A stretch of 38,998 nt of DNA. Origin: Paludibacteraceae bacterium. Lineage in GTDB: Bacteria > Bacteroidota > Bacteroidia > Bacteroidales > Paludibacteraceae. The first letter of the stretch is position 1, and each line of letters opens with the position of its first letter. Positions 1 through 7,247 of the stretch are shown here, one piece after another. The position numbers and the translations under genes are program-made. The notes beneath the pieces are model-generated. The model ran no database searches. It was not told the origin of the DNA and saw nothing but the letters and a program-made list of their open reading frames with translations. Location of the stretch: the NCBI GenBank assembly GCA_905233255.1, contig CAJOCN010000016.1:1-38998 (forward strand), written 5' to 3'.

Positions 1-22
1 TCCGGCATGGTATGCCGTTAAT

Positions 23-354
23 TTTATACAAGTCATCCTTCCTATTCCATTTTTTATACAAGCCTATTGTTGTAGTAGCTTGTATTAATTATGCCGATTC
101 ATATTTTACTTGTATATATTTCGCCCCATCCACACACTAACCTTGTATAAATCTCAATAGCCCTTATTTAGCTTGTATAAATTTTCTTCCCTTTTACATT
201 CCGCATCCCACATTTTTATACAAGCCCTATAGAACAATAGCTTGTATAAATAAACATCTATCCTTCCATATTATTCTTTAAAATTTTATACAAGTCTTCA
301 TCCTCTGCAAGCTTGTATAAATTCTAACGCTAAATATTACTTGGCTTGTATAAA
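23..354. repeat. Array of 11 CTTGTATAAA motifs in both orientations
   Basis: Eleven copies of the 10-mer CTTGTATAAA or its complement TTTATACAAG start at 23, 53, 79, 109, 142, 172, 215, 241, 285, 312 and 345. Nine are exact; those at 79 and 109 carry one mismatch. Starts are mostly 26-33 bp apart, close to three helical turns, with two gaps of 43-44. Copies at 53/79, 215/241 and 285/312 face each other 26-27 bp apart and could form hairpins; the 215/241 pair extends its stem with CTAT/ATAG. The spacers are unrelated AT-rich sequence. No coding region overlaps. Seen directly; function unknown. A protein-binding array or a replication or partition site is possible. Confidence 0.85.
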
Positions 355-367
355 TTTTTCACTAAAA

Positions 368-399
368 CTTGCACATGTCAAAATTTTTCAGTATCTTTG
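368..399 (+). promoter_or_regulatory. Bacteroidota-type promoter before a gene remnant
   Basis: CTTG at 368-371 and TATCTTTG at 392-399 are separated by 20 nt, matching the Bacteroidota -33 TTTG / -7 TAnnTTTG promoter. The sequence between them begins GCACATGTCAAAA, the same extension seen at the other promoters in this window. The only thing downstream is the tail remnant at 419-481, so this promoter appears to have lost its gene. Confidence 0.65.
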
Positions 400-418
400 C
401 ACTCGCAAATGAAAATGA

Positions 419-481
419 TACATCGTCCGTCCTAACGGCGAGATGTATGATGTGACGGGAAAGAGAGTGTCTGAGAAATAA
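419..481 (+). pseudogene. Orphan C-terminal secretion-tail remnant
   Basis: After an in-frame stop at 416-418, this frame reads YIVRPNGEMYDVTGKRVSEK and then TAA. The string NGEMYDVTGKRV is the style of the final strand of Bacteroidales type IX secretion C-terminal domains and leucine-rich surface proteins. There is no start codon or body of a protein; a promoter lies only about 20 nt upstream. The simplest reading is the 3' end of a cargo gene whose body has been deleted. The family link is from memory of such tails, not from a search. Confidence 0.5.
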
Positions 482-508
482 ATCATAGCCTCGGTTTCAT
501 CGACAGAA

Positions 509-532
509 AACGGCAACCTTTCGGTTGCCGTT
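509..532. terminator. Intrinsic terminator, likely bidirectional
   Basis: AACGGCAACC at 509-518 pairs perfectly with GGTTGCCGTT at 523-532 around a TTTC loop. T-rich sequence follows on the plus side, and a shorter T run follows on the minus side. It lies about 50 nt after the hsp20 stop codon (minus) and about 30 nt after the tail remnant (plus), so it can close both. Confidence 0.8.
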
Positions 533-583
533 CTTTCTACTTTGAGCGAAGCGTTCTTTCTACTTTCTACTTTTGTCTTTCGA

Positions 584-1012
584 CTACTTTATTTCAATCT
601 GTTTCGTCGTCTTGCCTTCTACTTTCTTTAGTTTCGGCAGTTCGATAGTCAGAATACCGTCTTCTACCTTGGCGTTGATTTCTTCTTCGTTCACATCATC
701 CGGCAGACTGTATTTCTGCTCGTAGTTGGTGTACGAGAACTCGCGGCGCAGATAGTGCGAGTGTTTGTCTTCCTCTTTGTGCTCGAACTTGTTCTCGATG
801 GCTACACACAGGTTGTGATCCTCGTCGATATGAACGCGGCAGTAGTCTTTCTTTACGCCCGGTGCTGCCAGTTCAACGATATACGCTTTCTCGGTTTCTT
901 TGACGTTAACCGACGGAGCGGTTGTGTTTACGCTGTTCATCAGATCCGAGTCCAGAAACTCATCAAATACTGTTGGGAACCAACTGTTTCTACGATACAT
1001 TGCAGGTGTCAT
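584..1012 (-). CDS. Small heat-shock protein, Hsp20/alpha-crystallin family
   Basis: This 142-residue protein is an ATP-independent holdase that binds unfolding proteins in the cytoplasm and passes them to refolding chaperones. Residues about 35-140 form the alpha-crystallin domain: a VNVKETEKAYIVELAAPGV strand region, then VEDGILTIELPK, the conserved GxL strand near the end. Length and the short N-terminal arm (with FDEFLDSDL) fit bacterial Hsp20. The start is supported by AGGAGA at 1020-1025, 7 nt upstream of ATG, unusual here because most genes lack a Shine-Dalgarno sequence. A sigma-54 promoter with three repeated upstream sites lies at 1151-1234, so expression is probably activator-dependent. 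A terminator lies at 509-532. Confidence 0.95.
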   Translation of the reverse strand: MTPAMYRRNSWFPTVFDEFLDSDLMNSVNTTAPSVNVKETEKAYIVELAAPGVKKDYCRVHIDEDHNLCVAIENKFEHKEEDKHSHYLRREFSYTNYEQKYSLPDDVNEEEINAKVEDGILTIELPKLKKVEGKTTKQIEIK

Positions 1013-1150
1013 AATTCAATCTCCTAAATTTGCGGGCTTCGTCATCTTGTTTGATTCCGAAAACCCAGGTTAAACAATCTTGCGTTGTTTGCGGTCTGTA
1101 GGAGTTTTATGCTTTAGCCGATCGCTTTTAAACGTTTTCACCCTGAATGT

Positions 1151-1166
1151 TGCAATCTCCGTGCCA
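1151..1166 (-). promoter_or_regulatory. Sigma-54 (RpoN) promoter for hsp20
   Basis: On the minus strand the sequence is TGGCACGGAGATTGCA. It matches the sigma-54 -24/-12 consensus TGGCAC-N5-TTGCA with exactly 10 nt between GG and GC. Transcription would start near 1140, giving a leader of about 127 nt before the hsp20 ATG at 1012. No TAnnTTTG promoter was seen in the same interval. Confidence 0.75.
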
Positions 1167-1179
1167 GTGCCTCCATCCC

Positions 1180-1234
1180 TGCCATTTTGTCCATTTTCGT
1201 GCCATTTTGTCCACCTTTGGGTGTCATTTTGTCT
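1180..1234 (-). promoter_or_regulatory. Three repeated activator-like sites upstream of hsp20
   Basis: The 13-mer TGCCATTTTGTCC occurs at 1180-1192 and 1200-1212, and a variant TGTCATTTTGTCT at 1222-1234. On the minus strand these read GGACAAAATGGCA and AGACAAAATGACA. They are 20 and 22 bp apart, about two helical turns, and lie directly upstream of the sigma-54 promoter. This suggests an enhancer-binding activator array. A perfect inverted repeat, CGCAAG-T-CTTGCG, follows at 1248-1260 and may be a further operator. Confidence 0.6.
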
Positions 1235-1282
1235 TTTTTACATATACGCAAGTCTTGCGCACTCATTACCACGTAATAACCG

Positions 1283-1393
1283 ATGCCCCTCAGCCGCTTA
1301 GGGATGGTGCTCCAGCAAGCAGGCTACCAAAGCAAGCGGGGAGGCAAGACCGGCTATGACCTGAGTCCCCGGAAGAACTTATGGCAAAAGTAG
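1283..1393 (+). pseudogene. Possible 36-codon remnant of a mobile-element primase-like gene
   Basis: ATG at 1283 opens a 36-residue frame ending in TAG at 1391-1393, with an in-frame TAA just before it at 1277-1279. It contains LSRLGMVLQQAGYQSKRGG. That resembles the last helix-hairpin of Bacteroidota VapE/DUF3874-type primase-helicases, where LG..L...GF.SKR patterns are common. It has no visible promoter and sits between two minus-strand genes. It may be the 3' scar of a lost mobile element, or chance. The rest of 1235-1411 holds the 1248-1260 palindrome and nothing else recognised. Confidence 0.3.
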
Positions 1394-1411
1394 TTTATTC
1401 AGCCGGAATAA

Positions 1412-2818
1412 TCATCTGCGTTTGATTTTCTGCCTCCACATGGTGGTGATCTCTTCCAAGGTCTTTCCTTTGGTCTCGGGGACGAGTCGCCAGACGAACC
1501 ACGCCGCGATGACACAGATCACACCATAGAGTATATAGACCATGGCATGGCTGTAGTTATAGAGGGGGACGAAGGTAGAGGAGACGACAAAATTGCTGAT
1601 CCACTGGAACGCCACGGCGATAGCCGTAGCCTGCGAGCGGATGGTGTTTGGGAAGAGCTCCGCCATATAGACCCAGCATATAGGTCCCCAGCTGAACATG
1701 AAGGATGCGCTGTAGATAAGGATACTGACTACGGCTACCCACGCCGGGAGCGTGGTCATGTTGGTCAGTGCCACTCCGAACGCCCCGACCGCCATCAGGA
1801 GCGATCCGACAATAAGCAAGGGCTTGCGACCCAGTTTCTCCACCGTGAAGATAGCCAGCAGCGTGAAGCTTATATTGACCACCCCCATGATGACCGTGAA
1901 GATCATCGGGTTGCCTACGCCCATGGACTCGAAGATACGCGGGGCGAAATAGAGCACGGCATTGATTCCCACAATCTGCTGGAAGACAGAGAGCATGATT
2001 CCCACGAAGATGACGAGCCATCCGAAAGCGAAGAGCGGTTCGCGTGTCTCGGTAGCGGTCTCGTGTATCTCCCGAACGATCGTCCGGGCATGCTCCTCAG
2101 GATGCAGTTTGGAGAGGACAGCTATCGCTTTCTCGTCATAGCCTTTGAGCGCGAGGTAACGCGGGCTCTCGGGCACGAGCAGTATGAGCAGGGCGAACGT
2201 AGCTGCCGGCACACACTCGGAGCCGAACATGACACGCCATCCTACCTGCTGCGTCCACTCCACGACCGCCGGGTCGTTGATATGCGCGCGGACAATCAGG
2301 TAGTTGACGAAATAGACGACGAGCTGGCCGAAGATGATAGCGAACTGGTTCCAGGAGACGAGCGCGCCGCGTTTGTCCGCCGGTGCTATCTCCGCTATGT
2401 ACATCGGGCAGATAGCCGACGCCAGACCGACACCTATACCGCCTAAGATACGATAGAGGTTGAAGACGATAAGGAGCGTCTTGGTAGGTTCTCCGTACGG
2501 CAGGATTCCCGTCTCGGGGGCATACGAGCCCCAAGCGGAGAGGAAGAACAGCACGCCGGCAACGAACAGCGTACGCTTGCGTCCGAACCGCTGCGACAGC
2601 ACACCCGAGAGGAACGCGCCGATGATACAGCCGATGAGGGCACTGCTGGACGTGAAACCATGCCAGAAATCGGTGTAGTCAAAATCCTTCGCGGAGTCGA
2701 AGAACTGCTCCAGCCCCTTCTCCGCGCCGGATATGACGGCTGTGTCGTAACCGAACAACAGTCCGCCAATCACGGCAACCAGGACGATGAAGAAGAGGTT
2801 AAGTTTATAATGGGACAT
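1412..2818 (-). CDS. xylE: MFS sugar:H+ symporter, XylE-like
   Basis: This 468-residue inner-membrane protein has 12 predicted helices and the sugar-porter signatures. These are GGLLFGYDTAVISGA in helix 1, RFGRKRT in loop 2-3, RILGGIGVGLASAICPMYIAEIAP in helix 4, PESPRYL before the central loop, QQIVGINAVLYFAPRIF in helix 7, EKLGRKPL in loop 8-9, and PETKGKTLEEI at the C-terminus. QQIVGINAVLYFAP is the sugar-binding helix of the D-xylose/glucose symporters. It is the third gene of a minus-strand operon behind xylB and xylA, which makes D-xylose the likely substrate. Only four copies of an 8-bp repeat separate it from xylA. Substrate is inferred from context. Confidence 0.93.
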   Translation of the reverse strand: MSHYKLNLFFIVLVAVIGGLLFGYDTAVISGAEKGLEQFFDSAKDFDYTDFWHGFTSSSALIGCIIGAFLSGVLSQRFGRKRTLFVAGVLFFLSAWGSYAPETGILPYGEPTKTLLIVFNLYRILGGIGVGLASAICPMYIAEIAPADKRGALVSWNQFAIIFGQLVVYFVNYLIVRAHINDPAVVEWTQQVGWRVMFGSECVPAATFALLILLVPESPRYLALKGYDEKAIAVLSKLHPEEHARTIVREIHETATETREPLFAFGWLVIFVGIMLSVFQQIVGINAVLYFAPRIFESMGVGNPMIFTVIMGVVNISFTLLAIFTVEKLGRKPLLIVGSLLMAVGAFGVALTNMTTLPAWVAVVSILIYSASFMFSWGPICWVYMAELFPNTIRSQATAIAVAFQWISNFVVSSTFVPLYNYSHAMVYILYGVICVIAAWFVWRLVPETKGKTLEEITTMWRQKIKRR

Positions 2819-2824
2819 TATAAA

Positions 2825-2856
2825 TTTGAAGATTTGAAGATTTGAAGATTTGAAGA
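2825..2856. repeat. Four perfect TTTGAAGA units between xylA and the sugar porter gene
   Basis: Four exact tandem 8-bp TTTGAAGA units fill 2825-2856 and stop directly against the xylA stop codon at 2857. The same family lies in the xylB-xylA spacer (4184-4207) and inside xylB (5461-5507). Confidence 0.95.
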
Positions 2857-4173
2857 TTATTTGGCGTAGAGGGCTACGATGGCTTCGTAGAGTTCCTGCT
2901 TGCCGCTGGTCTGCGCGGGTTCACCTACTTTCTTGCCGTACTCATAGACCTGCTCGAAGGTCAGTTTGCCGTCCTCGAAGTCTTTACCCATGCCGGAATC
3001 GAAGGAAGCGTAACGCTCTTTCAGCATAGCCGGGATGGGGCTCTTCTCCATGATTTCTACGGCATTCAGCAGCGCACGGGCGCAGGCGTCCATACCGCTG
3101 ATATGGGCGATGAAGATATCCTCCAGGTCGGTGGAGTTACGGCGTGTCTTGGCGTCGAAGTTCGTACCGCCTGTACCGAAACCGCCGTTGCGTACGATCT
3201 GCATGAAGGCCTGGGTGAGTTCGAAATTATCGATAGGGAACTGGTCGGTGTCCCATCCGTTCTGTGCGTCACCGCGGTTGGCATCGATTGAGCCGAGCAT
3301 GCCTGCATCGACAGCACATGCCAATTCGTGCTCGAAGGTGTGACCCGCCAGCGTAGCGTGGTTGACCTCTATGTTGACCTTGAAGTCCTTGTCCAATCCG
3401 TGGGCTTTGAGGAAACCGATGACGGTCTCGGTGTCCACATCATATTGGTGTTTGGACGGCTCGCAGGGTTTGGGCTCGATGAGGAAGGTGCCCTTGAAGC
3501 CTTTGGCACGTGCGTAGTCACGCGCCATGCGGAGCATGGTAGCCATGTGCTCTTTCTCGCGGCGCTGGTCGGTATTGAGGAGCGACATGTATCCCTCGCG
3601 GCCGCCCCAGAAGACATAGTTCTCGGCACCGAGTTTGATACCTGCGTCGATGGCGTTCTTGATTTGTACGATAGCACGCGCTACGACATCGAAATCGGGG
3701 TTGGTGCTGGCGCCGTTCATGTAACGGGCGTTGCCGAAGACATTGGCGGTGGACCAGAGGAGCTTGATGCCCGTCTCGTCCATCTTCTGCTTGAGGTAGT
3801 CGGTAATGGCAGCGAGGTTCGCCTCGTACTCCTCTACCGACGCACCCTCGGAGATGAGGTCCACGTCATGGAAACAGAAATAGGGCACGCCGAGTTTCTG
3901 CATGATCTCAAAGCCGGCATCGGCTTTCTGTTTGGCGATAGTGAGGGCGTCGGCGCCTTCGTTCCACGGGAACTTCTTTGTACCGCCGCCGAACTGGTCT
4001 GCTCCTTCCGCGCAGAGGGTGTGCCACCACGCCATCGCAAAACGCATCCAGTCTTTCATTTTCTTACCAGCCACTACGCGCTCTGCGTCGTAGTAGTGAA
4101 ACGTCATCGGGTTCTTGGACTCGGGTCCTTCATAGGCAATCTTGCCGATTTGAGGAAAATACTCTTTTGTCAT
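2857..4173 (-). CDS. xylA: Xylose isomerase
   Basis: This enzyme converts D-xylose to D-xylulose in the cytoplasm with two divalent metal ions. The 438 residues match the usual length of the class II Bacteroides-type enzyme. Visible markers are YFCFHDVDLI with the catalytic His, LLWSTANVFGNARYMNGA, FWGGREGY, FLIEPKPCEPSKHQYD with the metal-binding Glu, EVNHATLAGHTFEHEL, and SIDANRGDAQNGWDTDQFP with metal-binding Asp residues. The start MTKEYFPQIGKI is chosen at 4173 because family members begin there; the frame is open to 4233, but that part only translates the spacer repeat. It lies 35 nt after xylB and 38 nt before the sugar porter. Confidence 0.98.
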   Translation of the reverse strand: MTKEYFPQIGKIAYEGPESKNPMTFHYYDAERVVAGKKMKDWMRFAMAWWHTLCAEGADQFGGGTKKFPWNEGADALTIAKQKADAGFEIMQKLGVPYFCFHDVDLISEGASVEEYEANLAAITDYLKQKMDETGIKLLWSTANVFGNARYMNGASTNPDFDVVARAIVQIKNAIDAGIKLGAENYVFWGGREGYMSLLNTDQRREKEHMATMLRMARDYARAKGFKGTFLIEPKPCEPSKHQYDVDTETVIGFLKAHGLDKDFKVNIEVNHATLAGHTFEHELACAVDAGMLGSIDANRGDAQNGWDTDQFPIDNFELTQAFMQIVRNGGFGTGGTNFDAKTRRNSTDLEDIFIAHISGMDACARALLNAVEIMEKSPIPAMLKERYASFDSGMGKDFEDGKLTFEQVYEYGKKVGEPAQTSGKQELYEAIVALYAK

Positions 4174-4183
4174 ATATTTAGAA

Positions 4184-4207
4184 TTTGAAGATTTGAAAAT
4201 TTGAGGA
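4184..4207. repeat. Three TTTGAAGA-family units between xylB and xylA
   Basis: TTTGAAGA, TTTGAAAA and TTTGAGGA lie in tandem and end one base before the xylB stop codon (4209-4211). This is the same 8-bp family as at 2825-2856 and inside xylB. Confidence 0.9.
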
Positions 4208-4208
4208 T

Positions 4209-5708
4209 TTAATTCTCCAACAATCTTTTCCACCGCTCGTACGCCTCGCGGTAGTCAGCCTGATGGTCGGGACGGATGGTAGCGAGGGTTTTGAGGGTTC
4301 GGAACGCGTCTTCGGGCGTCTTGTAGATACCTGCCCCTACCCCGGCTCCTTTGGCCGCTCCTGCAGCTCCGTCGGTATCGTGCAAGAGAATCGTAGCGCC
4401 GCTTACACCGGCGAGGGTCTCACGGAAGATTGGGGACAGGAACATATTGGCATTGCCGGCATGGATAGTAGTCACGTGCAGCCCCATCTGTTGCATAATC
4501 TCAATGCCGTACATGAAGGAGAAGACGATCCCCTCCTGGGCTGCACGAAGCAGGTGCGCACGGGTGTGTTGTGTGAAACTGAGACCGTGAACCGAACATC
4601 CGCGTTCCTCGTTGCATAGCATCCGTTCTGCGCCGTTGCCGAACGGCAGAATGCTTACTCCGGCACTTCCGATGGGCGCTTGCGCCGCCTCATCGTTCAT
4701 CTGAGTATAAGTCAGTTCGGGCGCCACATGGCGGTGCATCCAGGAGTTAAGAATGCCTGTGCCGTTGATGCAAAGGAGTACTCCCAGCCGCGGGTCAGCG
4801 GGCGTGTAGTTGACATGTGCAAAAGGATTGACGCGCGAGAGAGGGTCTTTTGCCACTTGGTCTATCACGCCATAGACGACTCCCGATGTGCCGGCTGTAG
4901 AAGCTATCTCTCCTGCGTGCAGCACGCCTAAGGAGAGGGCGTTGTTAGGCTGGTCTCCTGCGCGGTAGGAGACAGGGATACCGGCAGGGATGCCTAAGAG
5001 CTCCGCCGCCTCGCGGGTCACCGTGCCTTGAATACCGAAAGTAGGCTTGGTCTCGCACAACAGCGAAGGGTCAATGCCGTAGTGCTCCAATAGCGCGTAT
5101 GCGGGCGTTCCTTCCTTAAAATCCCAAAGGATTCCTTCGCTCAGACCGCTGACGGTAGTAACCGCTTCGCCCGTAAGGCGCATGGCGATATAATCACCGG
5201 GTAGCATGATCTTGTCAATGCGTGCATATAGGTCCGGTTCGTTCTGCTTCACCCACGCCAGTTTGGCAGCAGTGAAGTTGCCGGGTGAGTTGAGGTAATG
5301 CGTCCGGCAGTAGTCCTCTCCCAAAGCGCGATACGCTTCCTCGCCGTAGGGCACGGCGCGGCTGTCACACCATATGATAGCCGGACGAAGGACTTGCCGG
5401 TTCTTATCCACACAAACCAAGCCGTGCATCTGGTAGGAAATACCGATGGCGGCTATATTATTTGAAATTTGAGGATTTGAAGATTTGAAGATTTGAGGAT
5501 TTGAAGATTTGGCAAGCGCCTCCCGGAGTGCGGCTTGCGCGTAGTTCCACCATTGTTCGGGATCCTGCTCCGCCCAGCCTGCCTGATGCGAGAGGATGGG
5601 TGCCTCTTGTTTGGGATAAAAAGCCGATGCGATACATTGACCACTCTCCGCCTCTACGAGCGAAGCCTTAACGGACGAACTGCCGATATCGAAACCTAAT
5701 AGAATCAT
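4209..5708 (-). CDS. xylB: Xylulokinase, FGGY family
   Basis: This enzyme phosphorylates D-xylulose to xylulose 5-phosphate, feeding the pentose phosphate pathway. Its 499 residues hold the FGGY N domain (LLGFDIGSSSVKASLV at the ATP-binding start, ISYQMHGLVCVD, IIWCDSRAV, the SGLSEGILWDF region) and C domain. SYRAGDQPNNALSLG contains the catalytic Asp, D252, and the late glycine-rich GAAKGAGVGAG stretch contacts nucleotide. Residues 68-83 (SSNPQIFK followed by SSNPQISN) are an extra 16 residues encoded by an 8-bp tandem repeat. They lie between the helix ending REALAK and the strand IAAIGISYQMHG, so probably in a surface loop. It is the first gene of the xylose operon and diverges from metK. 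Confidence 0.96.
   Translation of the reverse strand: MILLGFDIGSSSVKASLVEAESGQCIASAFYPKQEAPILSHQAGWAEQDPEQWWNYAQAALREALAKSSNPQIFKSSNPQISNNIAAIGISYQMHGLVCVDKNRQVLRPAIIWCDSRAVPYGEEAYRALGEDYCRTHYLNSPGNFTAAKLAWVKQNEPDLYARIDKIMLPGDYIAMRLTGEAVTTVSGLSEGILWDFKEGTPAYALLEHYGIDPSLLCETKPTFGIQGTVTREAAELLGIPAGIPVSYRAGDQPNNALSLGVLHAGEIASTAGTSGVVYGVIDQVAKDPLSRVNPFAHVNYTPADPRLGVLLCINGTGILNSWMHRHVAPELTYTQMNDEAAQAPIGSAGVSILPFGNGAERMLCNEERGCSVHGLSFTQHTRAHLLRAAQEGIVFSFMYGIEIMQQMGLHVTTIHAGNANMFLSPIFRETLAGVSGATILLHDTDGAAGAAKGAGVGAGIYKTPEDAFRTLKTLATIRPDHQADYREAYERWKRLLEN
5461..5507. repeat. TTTGAAGA tandem repeat inside xylB, in frame
   Basis: A 7-bp partial unit and five 8-bp units (TTTGAGGA/TTTGAAGA) lie within the xylB coding sequence. 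Three units equal 24 nt, so the translated repeat has an 8-residue period. Because one unit is 8 bp, gain or loss of a single unit would shift the xylB frame. Confidence 0.92.
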
Positions 5709-5728
5709 GGCATAACAGATTTGCGGTG

Positions 5729-5760
5729 CAAAGGTACGAAGATTTTATGATATACGCAAG
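5729..5760 (-). promoter_or_regulatory. xylB promoter
   Basis: On the minus strand, CTTG at 5760-5757 is followed after 20 nt by TACCTTTG at 5736-5729. Transcription would begin about 10-15 nt before the xylB ATG at 5708, giving a very short leader. It is back to back with the metK promoter. Confidence 0.7.
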
Positions 5761-5798
5761 GAAAATGAAAAAAATTCGATAAAAAATATGACGAATTA

Positions 5799-5830
5799 TT
5801 TGCGTATGTCAAAAAAAAGCAGTACCTTTG
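5799..5830 (+). promoter_or_regulatory. metK promoter
   Basis: TTTG at 5799-5802 and TACCTTTG at 5823-5830 have a 20-nt spacer, the Bacteroidota consensus. Transcription would start near 5837, just ahead of the SAM-II riboswitch. Confidence 0.8.
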
Positions 5831-5843
5831 CATCCGATTTTGA

Positions 5844-5893
5844 AAGAGGATGGATTTGACTGCTTGCAACCTCGTAAAAACAATGCTAAAACT
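5844..5893 (+). promoter_or_regulatory. SAM-II riboswitch
   Basis: The leader has a P1 stem GAGG (5846-5849) with CCTC (5870-5873). The loop contains GATTTGAC and TTGCAA, and the stem is followed by GTAAAAACAATGCTAAAAC. These elements, in this order and spacing, are the conserved parts of the SAM-II pseudoknot, a riboswitch known in Bacteroidota and Alphaproteobacteria ahead of methionine and SAM genes. Its position before metK fits feedback by S-adenosylmethionine. The call rests on motif recognition; a covariance-model search was not possible. Confidence 0.85.
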
Positions 5894-5897
5894 TGTG

Positions 5898-5933
5898 CCG
5901 CAAGACCAAACAGTCACTTGCGGTTATTTTTTT
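5898..5933 (+). terminator. Intrinsic terminator downstream of the SAM-II riboswitch
   Basis: CCGCAAG (5898-5904) pairs with CTTGCGG (5917-5923) and is followed by TTATTTTTTT. It starts right after the riboswitch core and about 45 nt before the likely metK start. This is the layout of a riboswitch-controlled transcription terminator, so SAM binding probably favours termination. Confidence 0.8.
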
Positions 5934-5975
5934 ACCAAAGAGTAAATGGTAAATAACAAAATTGTAGATGACATT

Positions 5976-7247
5976 ATGCATTATTTATTTACAAGTGAGT
6001 CGGTGTCTGAGGGGCACCCGGATAAAGTGAGCGATCAGATATCGGACGCTATCTTGGATAATATGTTAGCGCAGGATCCGCAGGCGCACGTAGCCTGCGA
6101 GACGCTATGCACGACGGGTCAGGTAGTGATCGCCGGAGAGGTGAGTTGCAAGGGCTGGGTGGATATCCAGAAAGTGGCACGCAAGACGATCGCCGAGATC
6201 GGTTACACGAAAGCGGAGTATAAATTCGAGGCGGAGAGTTGCGGTATTTTGACAGCTCTGCACGCGCAGAGCCAGGATATCAACATGGGTGTGAGCCGCG
6301 AGGTAGCGGAAGAGCAAGGCGCCGGCGACCAAGGTATGATGTTCGGTTACGCGACGGACGAGACGGATAACTTCATGCCGCTGACGCTGGATCTGGCGCA
6401 CACCTTAGTTTATACGCTTGCGCGTATACGCAAAGAGGGCAAACAGATGACGTACCTGCGTCCGGACAGCAAGAGCCAAGTGACGATCGAGTACGATTCC
6501 CAAAACCGTCCGGTGCGTATCGATACCATCGTGCTGAGTACACAACACGATGAAGAAGTACAAGGTACAAAGGTGACGCCGGAGCTGATCAGGCAGGATG
6601 TGATCAATATTCTGTTGCCGCGTGTAGCGACGCGAGACAGCCGTTACGGGCACCTACTCCACGCGTTCTTAGAGGACAAGAATGCCAAGCTGTTGGTTAA
6701 CCCGACGGGTAACTTCGTGATCGGCGGTCCTCACGGGGACACGGGTCTGACGGGTCGTAAGATCATCGTGGACACGTACGGTGGCCGCGGCGCTCACGGC
6801 GGTGGTGCTTTCAGCGGTAAGGATCCGTCGAAGGTGGACCGCTCTGCCGCTTATGCAGCGCGGTGGATAGCGAAGCACTTAGTAGCCGCGGGTGTGGCAC
6901 ACGAGGTATTGGTACAAGTGAGTTACGCTATCGGTGTAGCCGAACCGGTGTCGCTGTACGTGAACACCTACGGCACGGCGCAAGTGCCGATGAGCGACGC
7001 CGAGATAGCGAAGAAAGTGGGCGAGTTGTTTGACCTCCGTCCGGCAGCTATCATCCGCGACCTGAAACTGACACAACCGATGTACGAGGAGACCGCCAAG
7101 TACGGTCATGTAGGCCGTACGAACGAGGTAGTGACCAAGACCTTTATCGACGCAGACGGACATGAGTACAGCCGAGAGGTAGAGCTGTTCACATGGGAGA
7201 AACTGGACAGGCTGGAGGAAGTGAAGGAACAATTCACAATTAGGTGA
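5976..7247 (+). CDS. metK: S-adenosylmethionine synthetase
   Basis: This enzyme makes S-adenosylmethionine from methionine and ATP. The 423 residues from the chosen start contain all three domains. Markers are [19 protein letters not shown] with the substrate-binding His, [34 protein letters not shown] and [21 protein letters not shown]. The start at 5976 (MHYLFTSES) is chosen because family members start at that point; an in-frame ATG at 5946 would add ten residues and cannot be excluded. A SAM-II riboswitch and terminator precede it, and holA overlaps its end by 4 nt. Codon use is more GC-rich than the surrounding spacers, as expected for a highly expressed gene. Confidence 0.98.
   Translation: MHYLFTSESVSEGHPDKVSDQISDAILDNMLAQDPQAHVACETLCTTGQVVIAGEVSCKGWVDIQKVARKTIAEIGYTKAEYKFEAESCGILTALHAQSQDINMGVSREVAEEQGAGDQGMMFGYATDETDNFMPLTLDLAHTLVYTLARIRKEGKQMTYLRPDSKSQVTIEYDSQNRPVRIDTIVLSTQHDEEVQGTKVTPELIRQDVINILLPRVATRDSRYGHLLHAFLEDKNAKLLVNPTGNFVIGGPHGDTGLTGRKIIVDTYGGRGAHGGGAFSGKDPSKVDRSAAYAARWIAKHLVAAGVAHEVLVQVSYAIGVAEPVSLYVNTYGTAQVPMSDAEIAKKVGELFDLRPAAIIRDLKLTQPMYEETAKYGHVGRTNEVVTKTFIDADGHEYSREVELFTWEKLDRLEEVKEQFTIR

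Noticed and set aside
23..354. CRISPR array
   Set aside because: The repeated part is only 10 bp, both orientations occur, and spacing varies from 26 to 44 bp. No cas genes are present.
1283..1393. Riboswitch or structural RNA
   Set aside because: GC-rich and compact, so I compared it with cobalamin riboswitch, RNase P and tmRNA patterns. No conserved core element matched, while a protein frame did.
1547..2446. Plus-strand 299-codon open frame
   Set aside because: It is antisense to the sugar porter gene, has a composition rich in His, Asp, Glu and Arg, and no recognisable motif.
3328..4188. Plus-strand 286-codon open frame
   Set aside because: It is the complement of xylA, whose conserved motifs are clear. 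The frame is a by-product of codon bias.
5946..5975. Upstream ATG as metK start
   Set aside because: Its ten extra residues are not family-like, and the conserved start is MHYLFTSES at 5976.
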